From Methylotenera sp. G11 (GTDB taxonomy: Bacteria > Pseudomonadota > Gammaproteobacteria > Burkholderiales > Methylophilaceae): a DNA stretch of 64,000 nt. Shown here piece by piece: positions 27,390 to 35,510 of the stretch (position 1 is the stretch's first letter; every line of letters starts with the position of its first letter). The stretch covers positions 930,001 through 994,000 of the forward strand of contig NZ_JUHH01000001.1 in NCBI RefSeq assembly GCF_000799735.1, read 5' to 3'. The position numbers were made by a program, and so were the translations under genes. The notes under the pieces were generated by a model. The model saw only the letters and a list, made by a program, of their open reading frames with translations, did no database searches and was not told the DNA's origin.

Positions 27390-27458
27390 TGGTTAAGTAG
27401 TAATAGTTTTTCTGCATTTCTTGTGACTTATCCTTATCCCCTGTAAGTTGCAAGTTTA

Positions 27459-27495
27459 GGTTGCCTTGTATTCCCGACAAGGCAACCATTTTTTT
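27459..27495 (+). terminator. Rho-independent terminator of the EF-hand gene
   Basis: An 11-bp perfect stem GGTTGCCTTGT (27459-27469) / ACAAGGCAACC (27477-27487), loop ATTCCCG, followed by A and seven T. It lies just before the end of convergent thyA. Confidence 0.92.
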
Positions 27496-27498
27496 GCC

Positions 27499-28293
27499 TC
27501 AGACCGCTACCTGACCTTTAATGGCGGGATATGGATCGTAATTTTCCAAAGTGAAATCTTCATATTTAAAACTGAAGATGTCCTTCACGTCAGGATTAAT
27601 ATGCATCGTCGGCAATGCACGCGGGGTTCGGCTCAATTGCTCGGCCACCTGTTCCATGTGGTTGGAGTAAATATGCGCATCACCCAGCGTATGCACAAAG
27701 TCACCCAGCCTCAGGTTGCACACCTGCGCCACCATCATGGTAAGCAAGGCATAAGAAGCAATGTTAAACGGCACGCCCAGGAAGATATCCGCACTGCGTT
27801 GATAGAGCTGGCAGCTCAATTTGCCATCTGCAACGTAGAATTGGAAAAACGCATGGCAAGGCGGCAGTTTCATCTGGTCGACATCAGCCACATTCCAGGC
27901 CGATACGATCAAACGGCGTGAATCCGGGTTCTTTTTGATGGATTCAACGACTTGCGTAATCTGGTCTATATGCGTTCCATCCGGCTTAGGCCAGCTGCGC
28001 CACTGATAACCATAGACAGGACCAAGGTTGCCATTCTCATCCGCCCATTCATCCCAGATACGCACACCATTCTCTTTGAGGTAGGCAATATTGGTACTGC
28101 CCTGCAAAAACCACAGTAATTCATGGATGATGGATTTCAGGTGCAGTTTTTTAGTGGTGAGCAAGGGAAAACCATCGGCGAGGTTAAAACGCATCTGGTA
28201 ACCGAATACCGAGGTTGTACCTGTACCGGTACGGTCTTCCTTCTTGTTACCATGCTCTAACACATGGCGCAGCAGCTCATGATAAACCTGCAT
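27499..28293 (-). CDS. thyA: Thymidylate synthase
   Basis: Methylates dUMP to dTMP with methylene-tetrahydrofolate. The 264-residue length equals that of the E. coli enzyme. Motifs: [16 protein letters not shown] near residue 21-36, the catalytic Cys in [12 protein letters not shown] (about 143-154) and the dUMP-binding [20 protein letters not shown]. It is the last gene of the minus-strand run aminotransferase-hom-thrC-thyA, 6 bp after thrC. Confidence 0.97.
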   Translation of the reverse strand: MQVYHELLRHVLEHGNKKEDRTGTGTTSVFGYQMRFNLADGFPLLTTKKLHLKSIIHELLWFLQGSTNIAYLKENGVRIWDEWADENGNLGPVYGYQWRSWPKPDGTHIDQITQVVESIKKNPDSRRLIVSAWNVADVDQMKLPPCHAFFQFYVADGKLSCQLYQRSADIFLGVPFNIASYALLTMMVAQVCNLRLGDFVHTLGDAHIYSNHMEQVAEQLSRTPRALPTMHINPDVKDIFSFKYEDFTLENYDPYPAIKGQVAV

Positions 28294-28299
28294 AGCGTC

Positions 28300-29730
28300 C
28301 TAGCTCGTTTTCTCGACAATAAACTGTTTGATTGCCGCAGCGTCTGCGTCCATCACGGTGAAGCGCTGCGGTAAATCTTCAATGTTATTCAACGCAGCCG
28401 GGCGTTCAGGTACTGTGCCCAATGCCTCGACAATAGATTCTTCGAACTTGGCGGCCAATGCCGTTTCCAGCACCACCATCGGCGTCTGCCGGTCAAAATA
28501 CTCCAGCGCGACTTTCAGGCCATCCGCAGTGTGCGTATCGATCACTACATCATATTTTTTCTTGGTTTCGCGTATCGTCTGTATGCGGTTAGCATGGTTG
28601 CTGCTGCCGGAAACGAATCCGTATTCAGGAATTTTCGCAAAATAGCCATCTGCGTTCAGGTCGAAACTGCCGCCGCTATCTACCTTGCTCCACAAAGCGC
28701 GGGTTTTATCGCTGTCACGCCCCACTAAATCATACACAAATCGCTCAAAATTCGACGCTTTGCTGATATCCATAGACGGACTCGATGTGTGGTAAGTATT
28801 GGCTGAACCGCGCGGACTGTAAACGCCGGTTTTAAAGAACTCGTCCAGCACATCATTCTCATTGGTGGCCACAATCAGTTTATCAACCGGCAATCCCATC
28901 ATACGGGCAATGTGGCCGGCGCACACGTTGCCGAAGTTACCTGAGGGCACTGAGAAACTGACTTTCTGCGCATTATTCTGCGTCACCGCAAAATAGCCTT
29001 TAAAGTAGTACACCACCTGTGCCACGATACGACCCCAGTTGATAGAGTTCACTGCGCCGATTTTATGTTGAGCTTTGAATGCCGCATCATTAGAAACAGC
29101 CTTCACCATATCCTGACAGTCATCAAACACGCCATTCACGGCAATATTGTAGATGTTGTCATCCTGCAGGCTGAACATCTGCGCGGTCTGGAAACGGCTC
29201 ATTTTCTTGTGCGGCGACAGCATGAACACGCGGATGCCTTTTTTGCCGCGCATCGCATATTCAGCTGCTGAACCGGTATCTCCGGAAGTTGCCCCCAGAA
29301 TATTGGTCGTTTTGCCTTCTTTGGTCAGCACGTATTCAAACAGGTTGCCCAGCAGCTGCATTGCCATGTCTTTAAATGCCAATGTCGGGCCATTGGAAAG
29401 GCTCAACAGGTACAGATGATCTTCCAGCTTCAATGTCGGCGTAATATCGCCAGCATTCTGGCCTTTACGGGTATAGGCATAGACATCCGCACGGTAGGTT
29501 TTATCGATGATCGCTTTCAAGTCATTTGCAGGAATGTCATCCACAAAGCGCGACAGAATCGCAAATGCCAGGTCCGGATAAGATAGGCTGCGCATCGCGG
29601 TCAAATCTGCATCGGTGAATTGCGGGTAGCTTTCAGGCAGGTATAAACCGCCGTCCGGCGCTAAACCGCCCAACAGGATCTGGCTGAAGCTTTGTGCAGG
29701 TGACTGTCCGCGGGTACTGATATATTTCAT
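28300..29730 (-). CDS. thrC: Threonine synthase
   Basis: A PLP enzyme converting O-phosphohomoserine to threonine. The 476-residue protein is the long class found in proteobacteria and yeast. Motifs: the PLP Lys in SNGPTLAFKDMAMQLLGN (about 110-127), GATSGDTGSAAEYAMRG (phosphate grip) and SVPSGNFGNVCAG. hom normally sits directly upstream; here a 345-bp GIY-YIG element lies in the gap, ending 20 bp before this start codon, where GAGAG serves as ribosome site. Confidence 0.96.
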   Translation of the reverse strand: MKYISTRGQSPAQSFSQILLGGLAPDGGLYLPESYPQFTDADLTAMRSLSYPDLAFAILSRFVDDIPANDLKAIIDKTYRADVYAYTRKGQNAGDITPTLKLEDHLYLLSLSNGPTLAFKDMAMQLLGNLFEYVLTKEGKTTNILGATSGDTGSAAEYAMRGKKGIRVFMLSPHKKMSRFQTAQMFSLQDDNIYNIAVNGVFDDCQDMVKAVSNDAAFKAQHKIGAVNSINWGRIVAQVVYYFKGYFAVTQNNAQKVSFSVPSGNFGNVCAGHIARMMGLPVDKLIVATNENDVLDEFFKTGVYSPRGSANTYHTSSPSMDISKASNFERFVYDLVGRDSDKTRALWSKVDSGGSFDLNADGYFAKIPEYGFVSGSSNHANRIQTIRETKKKYDVVIDTHTADGLKVALEYFDRQTPMVVLETALAAKFEESIVEALGTVPERPAALNNIEDLPQRFTVMDADAAAIKQFIVEKTS

Positions 29731-29749
29731 ACTAATCTCTCAAACTTCC

Positions 29750-30094
29750 GTCATTCCAGCGCAAGCTGGAATCCAGTTACAATAGGTCGTGATATAAATC
29801 ACGCCAAACTAAATTACTTCGCTCAATAAGTTCAATCTTCCAGGCACGTTTCCACGCTTTTATATTCTTCTCTCGAGCAATTGCCGATTCCATCGTTTCA
29901 TGGATTTCGTAATACACCAATTCATGCACGGCATACTTTTTGGTAAAACCTTCTGCCAAATCGTTTTTATGCTGCCATACTCGTTTTATTAAATCCGACG
30001 TAACTCCAACGTACAAAATGCCATTTTTCTTACTCGCCAGAATATAAATACAAGGCTGCATGGTGACCTGGATTCCAGCTTGCGCTGGAATGAC
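29750..30094 (-). mobile_element. GIY-YIG element B, 345 bp with perfect 27-bp inverted repeats
   Basis: The ends at 29750-29776 and 30068-30094 are exact 27-base inverse complements and share the design of element A: outer GTCATTCC, dyad AGC/GCT core, inner GGAATCCAG. One GIY-YIG gene fills the interior, its stop codon touching one repeat (29777) and its start 6 bp from the other. The element lies between hom (stop at 30105) and thrC (start at 29730) in the same orientation as both. It differs in sequence from element A, so this is not a recent duplicate. Confidence 0.75.
29777..30061 (-). CDS. GIY-YIG nuclease-domain protein of element B
   Basis: A 94-residue GIY-YIG protein starting MQPCIYILASKKNGILYVGV, with TSDLIKRVWQHK (Arg27, His31) and the helix SAIAREK holding the likely catalytic Glu64. 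By eye about 59 of 94 aligned residues match the protein of element A. An upstream in-frame extension exists but would be translated from the repeat and the hom end, so the MQPC start with AGG just before it is preferred. Its single domain and short size fit a homing-type or repeat-specific nuclease, yet the activity is not known. Confidence 0.85.
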   Translation of the reverse strand: MQPCIYILASKKNGILYVGVTSDLIKRVWQHKNDLAEGFTKKYAVHELVYYEIHETMESAIAREKNIKAWKRAWKIELIERSNLVWRDLYHDLL

Positions 30095-30104
30095 AGAACA
30101 TGGC

Positions 30105-31433
30105 CTATTTCGCCAGCTCTTCCATACGGATACGCACGACTTTTCCGGCAATGGCAGGCAGTGCCTCAATCGCTGCAATTGCTGCGTTCATGTTTTCTTC
30201 AACCGTGATATGCGTCAGGATCACGATGTCAGCTTCCGTCTCATTCTCATCCGGTTCTTTTTGCATCATGGCATCAATCGAAATGTCACGGTCACCCAGG
30301 ACTTTTGTCACGTCAGCCAGCACGCCAGGTTTATCACTGGCACGCAAACGCAGGTAATAAGCGCTCTTGACTTTATCAATAGGCAAGATAGGCAGATCCT
30401 GCACCTGCTCAGGCTGGAATGCCAGGTACGGTACACGCTGCGCGCTGCTTGCATCCATAAGACGCGCTACATCCATCAAATCCGCTACTACTGCGCTTGC
30501 TGTCGGCTCTGCACCGGCACCGGCGCCATAGTACAGCGTAGGACCAACGGCATCGCCCTTCACCACCACGGCGTTCATCGCGCCGTTCACATTGGCAACC
30601 AGGCGCTTTTCCGGGATCAGGGTTGGGTGTACACGCAACTCGACACCGTCATCCGTACGCTTGGTGATACCCAGTAATTTAACGCGATAACCCAGCTCTT
30701 CGGCATATTTGATATCTACCTGTTGCAGCTTGGTAATGCCCTCCGTGTAGGCTTGTTCAAATTTCATCGGCATACCGAAAGCGATTGCTGACATGATTGT
30801 CAGCTTATGCGCGGCATCAATCCCTTCCACGTCAAATGTAGGGTCGGCCTCGGCGTAACCCAGTCGTTGCGCCTCACCTAATACGTCTGCAAAGTTAAGG
30901 CCTTTTTCACGCATTTCGGTAAGAATAAAGTTAGTGGTACCGTTAATGATGCCGGCGACCCATTCGATACGGTTTGCGCCCAAACCTTCGCGCAACGCTT
31001 TAATGATAGGGATGCCGCCGGCAACGGCCGCTTCATAAGCCACGATCACATTGTTCGCTTTTGCGGCAGCAAAAATCTCGTTGCCATGCAACGCGATCAG
31101 CGCCTTGTTGGCAGTCACAACGTGCTTTTTATTGGCAATCGCCTGCAATACCAGTTCTTTGCTTAAAGTGTAACCACCAATCAGTTCTACAACGACATCA
31201 ACGTCTGGGTTATTGACTACAGCAAAAGCATCATCCGTCACGTCGACGCTGCCGGCAACTGCGGCCTTTGCATGCTCGATATTTCTATCGGCAACCTGCA
31301 CCACTTTAATTTCAACACCGCTGCGGCGGCTGATCTCTGCCGCATTACGTTTTAAAACCGTATAGGTACCGCCACCTACCGTGCCTAAGCCCAATATGCC
31401 TACGCTTAAGACTTTATTCTCTGACTGTTTCAA
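30105..31433 (-). CDS. hom: Homoserine dehydrogenase
   Basis: Reduces aspartate semialdehyde to homoserine for Thr and Met synthesis. The 442-residue protein has the NAD(P) motif GILGLGTVGGGTY (about 12-24), the catalytic-domain signature AGGIPIIKALREGLGAN, the GIINGTTNFILTEM motif, and a C-terminal ACT domain (about 350-430) for feedback control. It is monofunctional, with no aspartokinase part. The start appears to be TTG at 31433, overlapping the aminotransferase stop as TTGA, which implies coupled translation. Confidence 0.95.
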   Translation of the reverse strand: MKQSENKVLSVGILGLGTVGGGTYTVLKRNAAEISRRSGVEIKVVQVADRNIEHAKAAVAGSVDVTDDAFAVVNNPDVDVVVELIGGYTLSKELVLQAIANKKHVVTANKALIALHGNEIFAAAKANNVIVAYEAAVAGGIPIIKALREGLGANRIEWVAGIINGTTNFILTEMREKGLNFADVLGEAQRLGYAEADPTFDVEGIDAAHKLTIMSAIAFGMPMKFEQAYTEGITKLQQVDIKYAEELGYRVKLLGITKRTDDGVELRVHPTLIPEKRLVANVNGAMNAVVVKGDAVGPTLYYGAGAGAEPTASAVVADLMDVARLMDASSAQRVPYLAFQPEQVQDLPILPIDKVKSAYYLRLRASDKPGVLADVTKVLGDRDISIDAMMQKEPDENETEADIVILTHITVEENMNAAIAAIEALPAIAGKVVRIRMEELAK

Positions 31434-32677
31434 GCCTTTGCTCCAATGTTGTTCGTGTTATGTTTTTTTCTATAGTTTTCCAGAAACCTGGAAATACGCC
31501 TGATCGCCTCGGCAAGATCATCCACATTCGGTAAAAACACTACGCGGAAATGGTCAGGCGTCTTCCAGTTAAACCCGGTACCCTGCACCAGCAATACCTT
31601 TTCCTCCAGCAGCAGATCCAGAATGAACTGCTGGTCATCCTTGATCGGGTAAATTTCCGGATCCAACCGCGGAAACAGATACATGGCAGCCTGTGGCTTG
31701 CTGCAGCTCACGCCCGGAATCGCATTGAGCATTTCATAGGCAATATCACGCTGTTTGCATAAACGGCCTTCCGGCGCTACCAGGTCATCAATGCTCTGGT
31801 AACCGCCCAGTGCAGTCTGAATGGCCAGCTGGCCTGGCACATTGGCGCACAAGCGCATGGATGCCAGCATATTGAGGCCTTCGATGTAATCTTTAGCGTG
31901 TTTTTTCTCACCGCTGATGATCATCCAGCCGGCACGGTAGCCGCAGGTACGGTAGTTTTTTGATAACCCGTTAAAGGTTACAAACAATACATCATTCGCC
32001 AGTGAAGCGATTGAGGTATGCACATTGCCATCGTATAAGACTTTATCGTAGATCTCATCGGCAAAAATCACCAGGCCATGATGGCGGGCAATATCAATAA
32101 TTCCCTGCAGAATTTCCGGCGGATATAAAGCGCCCGTTGGGTTATTCGGGTTAATCACCACAATGCCGCGCGTATTGGCGGTAATCTTGGATTCAATATC
32201 CTTCAGGTCAGGCATCCAGCCCGTTGCTTCATCACACAGGTAATGTCGTGCGGTACCGCCAGCAAGATTCACCGCAGCCGTCCATAACGGGTAATCAGGC
32301 ATCGGCACCAGAATCTGGTCACCATTATTCAGCAAGCCCTGCATCGCCATCACGATCAGTTCTGATACGCCATTGCCGATAATGATGTCATCGACGGTCA
32401 CACCCTGAATATGCTTGCCTTGCGTATAATGCATGATGGCTTTGCGCGGCTCGAACAAACCTTTGCTGTCGGTATAGCCGCCCGCCTTCGACATGTTGCG
32501 GATGACATCCTGCTGGATCTCTTCAGGCACCTCAAATCCAAAGGCCGCCGGATTGCCGATATTAAGCTTGATGATACGTTGGCCGTCTTCTTCCATCTCG
32601 CGTGCACGCTGCAAAACAGGGCCGCGGATATCGTAGCAGACATTATTAAGTTTACTGGATTTGAGTATGGGCTGCAT
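31430..32677 (-). CDS. PLP-dependent aminotransferase, AlaA-like
   Basis: A 415-residue class I/II aminotransferase with the PLP Lys in FNGLSKNYRTCGYRAGW (about 238-254), NPNNPTGALYPP (about 176-187) and FADEIYDKVLYDG. It resembles the AlaA/YfbQ group that makes alanine from pyruvate and glutamate. It is the first gene of the operon leading to hom and thrC, and the stop codon overlaps the hom start, a conserved betaproteobacterial neighbourhood. Substrate is assigned by similarity only. Confidence 0.88.
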   Translation of the reverse strand: MQPILKSSKLNNVCYDIRGPVLQRAREMEEDGQRIIKLNIGNPAAFGFEVPEEIQQDVIRNMSKAGGYTDSKGLFEPRKAIMHYTQGKHIQGVTVDDIIIGNGVSELIVMAMQGLLNNGDQILVPMPDYPLWTAAVNLAGGTARHYLCDEATGWMPDLKDIESKITANTRGIVVINPNNPTGALYPPEILQGIIDIARHHGLVIFADEIYDKVLYDGNVHTSIASLANDVLFVTFNGLSKNYRTCGYRAGWMIISGEKKHAKDYIEGLNMLASMRLCANVPGQLAIQTALGGYQSIDDLVAPEGRLCKQRDIAYEMLNAIPGVSCSKPQAAMYLFPRLDPEIYPIKDDQQFILDLLLEEKVLLVQGTGFNWKTPDHFRVVFLPNVDDLAEAIRRISRFLENYRKKHNTNNIGAKA

Positions 32678-32783
32678 GATGCGTGAATTTAGCGCTGGAA
32701 AGCATAATAGTTAAAGGTGCTAGTTTACATTAGAATGCTGTATTCGTTCAATTAAAGCCTGGATATTACAGGCAATATCACCC

Positions 32784-33152
32784 ATGAAACTGCACCTGAC
32801 AACAGCTGAAAACAACAACCTGATTACCGCCTATAGCACAGAATATATAGAGGTTAACAAGCAGCGTTATACTCAAAACCTGATCGTGATGCCTGAGTCA
32901 TTAATCCACGACTGGGCGACCACTAACTTTGCAGATCTGACCAATGAGCATTTCCGGAAAATTGCGGACTTGAAACCGGAAGTGGTTCTGCTAGGCACGG
33001 GTGCCAGCCATCTGTTTTTACACCCGAAACACTATCAGCACCTGACTGATAACGGCATTGCGCTGGAATGCATGACGACAGCGGCAGCCTGCCGCACCTA
33101 CAACATACTCATGAGCGAAGGCCGGAACGTTGCGGCAGCACTGATTCTTTAA
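32784..33152 (+). CDS. Mth938-like (DUF498) domain protein
   Basis: A 122-residue protein of the Mth938/DUF498 fold, related to the mitochondrial assembly factor NDUFAF3. Family features are VLLGTGASHLFLHP (about 70-83), the GIALECMTTAAACRTYNIL segment and the terminal SEGRNVAAALIL. The function in bacteria is not established. It starts 107 bp from the divergent aminotransferase gene. A degraded copy of its last codons occurs 0.9 kb downstream at 34085-34141. Confidence 0.8.
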   Translation: MKLHLTTAENNNLITAYSTEYIEVNKQRYTQNLIVMPESLIHDWATTNFADLTNEHFRKIADLKPEVVLLGTGASHLFLHPKHYQHLTDNGIALECMTTAAACRTYNILMSEGRNVAAALIL

Positions 33153-33458
33153 ACAAAATAAGCTCGCGTCGCCTTACCCGAAAGTCATCTAAACACGAAC
33201 ATGCTTTACCATCGTATTTGCGGCGTATGGCATAGCTCAACTCCAGCGCAGCATCTGCACCCCAATTTGATACTCACCGACATATTAATGTTAAGTAGCA
33301 ACATGGCGTCTGGACGCTACCACCACGACAACTAAAGCCATTATCAAGCAAACAACATATCTAAAAAATAATCTGAATATATTCCCTGCTAACCAGCGAC
33401 TTACATAGCTTATTTAATTTATCCCCGCCATTCACACCGTAAAATAAAAGGGGAAAAA
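33153..33458. other. Gene-free stretch after the Mth938-like gene
   Basis: I see no gene, RNA or convincing dyad here beyond a short inverted patch near 33310-33330. The composition drifts to AT-rich towards 33440, where the promoter for the next gene lies. Confidence 0.4.
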
Positions 33459-33488
33459 TTCCCACATAATTTATATTTCATGTATAAT
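33459..33488 (+). promoter_or_regulatory. Candidate sigma-70 promoter of the gene at 33534
   Basis: -35 TTCCCA (33459-33464), an 18-base AT-rich spacer and a consensus -10 TATAAT (33483-33488). GGGGAAAAATTCCC at the -35 forms a small dyad. It fits a start of transcription about 38 bp before the ATG. Confidence 0.55.
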
Positions 33489-33533
33489 TTAGTTGCTTGT
33501 TTAAATCTAAAACATGATTATAAGGAGATCACC

Positions 33534-33929
33534 ATGGCTAACGGTGTGGATGAAAATGGACTTGCAAAGGCTGCCATAATCGATCAATTAATCATGGAGC
33601 ATTCCAATAAAATGCCTACAATGTCAGCAACAATACTGGCTTACAGCATTGACCATGCATTAATAGATGCGGGATTTGAAAGCCACCTGAGAGCAGACTA
33701 CGAGCAGAATCTGCTTGCCAAAGAAAATAAGCAGCTGGGCAAGGAATTACACCAATTTCTGGCGGAACAAGGGATCCCTGCCGACACTGTAAACAGGGTA
33801 GCGGCAATGGAGGCGGAAGGCTTTCGGCAGCTTTTAAAGCAACTTGACGCTAACTATAGGATTCTAGATAAAGCACCCGTTCATACTCTACCTGTACAAA
33901 TCAATACGGCACTGGACAGCCGCTGTTAG
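33534..33929 (+). CDS. Hypothetical helical protein
   Basis: A 131-residue protein that I do not recognise. The ATG at 33534 follows AAGGAG by 6 bases. The sequence has no signal peptide or membrane segment and is mostly helical, with a heptad-like acidic/basic stretch about 60-105 (LLAKENKQLGKELHQFLAEQ), so a coiled coil is possible. It lies in the accessory patch between the Mth938-like gene and fabB. Good ribosome site and promoter make it likely to be expressed. Confidence 0.6.
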   Translation: MANGVDENGLAKAAIIDQLIMEHSNKMPTMSATILAYSIDHALIDAGFESHLRADYEQNLLAKENKQLGKELHQFLAEQGIPADTVNRVAAMEAEGFRQLLKQLDANYRILDKAPVHTLPVQINTALDSRC

Positions 33930-33975
33930 GAAATCAACAGTAATCAGAATAATCTAAGCGCAATAAAAAAACGCC

Positions 33976-34078
33976 CTCGCTTCCACCTCACCCACTGGGG
34001 TACTGGTGCTGTGGGTGTTGATGCAATCAATATGCCATCCACGCTTTTCAGAGCCAGCTTCATGCGGCGCACTCTCAC
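33976..34078 (-). pseudogene. Fragment of a beta-ketoacyl-ACP synthase gene
   Basis: Read on the minus strand this stretch encodes, with one frameshift, MKLALKSVDG and then DCINTHSTSTPVGEVEA. This aligns with residues about 280-310 of FabB encoded at 35511-36743 ([15 protein letters not shown]), including the active-site His. DNA similarity to 35815-35925 is plain, with many substitutions and a small deletion. It is a remnant too short to function, and its codon choice differs from the intact fabB, which suggests a diverged or foreign donor. Confidence 0.8.
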
Positions 34079-34084
34079 AGCACT

Positions 34085-34141
34085 TGTAACATTCTAATGA
34101 GCGAAGGCCGCAATGCGGCAGCGGTGTTGTTGGCTCTATAA
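34085..34141 (+). pseudogene. Fragment of an Mth938-like gene (3' end)
   Basis: Nineteen codons reading CNILMSEGRNAAAVLLAL and a TAA stop. They match the C-terminus of the intact gene ending at 33152 (YNILMSEGRNVAAALIL), including the stop position within two codons. It abuts the synthase fragment on the left. There is no upstream part of the gene and no start, so this is a remnant. Confidence 0.82.
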
Positions 34142-34301
34142 ATATTAGTTGTTTAAAATCATCCCCTTGCAGACACGATAATCTGTCGTCATTTTTAAAA
34201 AATCTTTATTTTCATCACTGTCATTTAAGCTTCACATGGAGGTAACAATCCACCTTCAATATATCCATGTAACAAATATGGTTTTATTGAAGGATGATTC
34301 A

Positions 34302-35471
34302 ATGAACACACGCAATGAGCAATCGCCTGCGCCCGTGCGGCAAACTGAAATTACTGCGCAAAAAAATAAATATCAGCTCAAGCCCTCAACAGATAATGGC
34401 GGCAACACTTTTGTTGATGAGGGGAAGGCTAACGCCATCACGGTAAATACGCCTTTTACTGTAATTCCAGGCTTGCCTGCACTTAACAAAATTTTAGCCA
34501 AAATCGACAGATCTACGCAGCAGGATCTTGGCTTTACGTTTAAGGCAAGCGCAGAAAAAGTACCCAACCCGGAAGGCACACAAGATTTACAGGTCAGTCT
34601 TGACTATATTGGGTTCGGCTTGATGAGCAGCAGATTCAATGTGCAGTTCTCGCCCCTCTCAGTCAAAATAGAGTCTGGAAACTTGAATACCGAGCCACAC
34701 TGGGGCTGTAGTGCAACGGTATTATCTTCACCCATTGGTTTGGTGCATGAAAGGGCTGGCGTTAAAGGCACATTCAGTGACTGCAATGGCAACAGGACAT
34801 TTAGCGCCGCTCCGGAATTCAGCTATCAAAGCTCTAAAACATTCAGGCCATTATCTACGGCAACCGGCGGGTATTTTTTTGGAAATAGCGCAACATTTAA
34901 CATTCCCGATGTCATGTTGCCCATTATCGAGAAAGTAAAGGCAGATGGCCCCAGTCTTGAAGAATGGGAAATCATCGCCAACCATGCCTTGCCTTCAATT
35001 CCTGCGGTACAGATAGGCCGTATTATCGATCAGCAGATTGAAGTTGTGAGTAATATCGCAAGCACGGCTATTGCCAATATTGAATCCGTACTGGAACCGG
35101 CAGAAAAAAGTAATGACGTATATCTAGTGAAGCAGCAAGCAAAAGTGCCAGAAAAACATACACAGCCACAAGATATTAAACCTGCCGGGCGGGAAAGAAC
35201 GCTCTACACGGTGCAGCAGAACGACACGCTGTCAATGATAGGCAAAAAAACCGGTCATACTTGGATGGAAATTTTCGCGCTGAATAAAAACATACTCAAA
35301 AACGAACCTGATCGCATCTACCCAGGGCAAGAGTTACGCATACCGAACAACCATGAGCATATCGCACTGATGGAACATCCGGTCATTAAAGCGCAAATAC
35401 TTGCCAACCTGGCAAAACATAATGAGATGGTGGCCCAAAACACTAACAATACGATCGAATCGGCTGCTTAG
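34302..35471 (+). CDS. LysM-domain protein without signal peptide
   Basis: A 389-residue protein beginning at the ATG 9 bases after GAAGGA. Residues about 300-347 form one LysM domain (LYTVQQNDTLSMIGKKTGHT, then PGQELRIPN). The preceding 200 residues look beta-rich and unlike any family I know; one stretch has two Cys spaced 26 apart. There is no signal peptide or transmembrane segment, which is unusual for a peptidoglycan-binding LysM protein. It lies next to the gene scar in the accessory patch. Phage or contractile-particle baseplate proteins sometimes have such LysM tails, but no neighbour supports that. Confidence 0.65.
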   Translation: MNTRNEQSPAPVRQTEITAQKNKYQLKPSTDNGGNTFVDEGKANAITVNTPFTVIPGLPALNKILAKIDRSTQQDLGFTFKASAEKVPNPEGTQDLQVSLDYIGFGLMSSRFNVQFSPLSVKIESGNLNTEPHWGCSATVLSSPIGLVHERAGVKGTFSDCNGNRTFSAAPEFSYQSSKTFRPLSTATGGYFFGNSATFNIPDVMLPIIEKVKADGPSLEEWEIIANHALPSIPAVQIGRIIDQQIEVVSNIASTAIANIESVLEPAEKSNDVYLVKQQAKVPEKHTQPQDIKPAGRERTLYTVQQNDTLSMIGKKTGHTWMEIFALNKNILKNEPDRIYPGQELRIPNNHEHIALMEHPVIKAQILANLAKHNEMVAQNTNNTIESAA

Positions 35472-35510
35472 GTATGAAATCTTAAGCAACCGAGCCACTC
35501 ACATTATCGT

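Noticed and set aside
30061-30178. Longer N-terminus for the GIY-YIG protein of element B
   Set aside because: The extension would be translated from the inverted repeat and the 3' end of hom, and the MQPC start matches the copy in element A.
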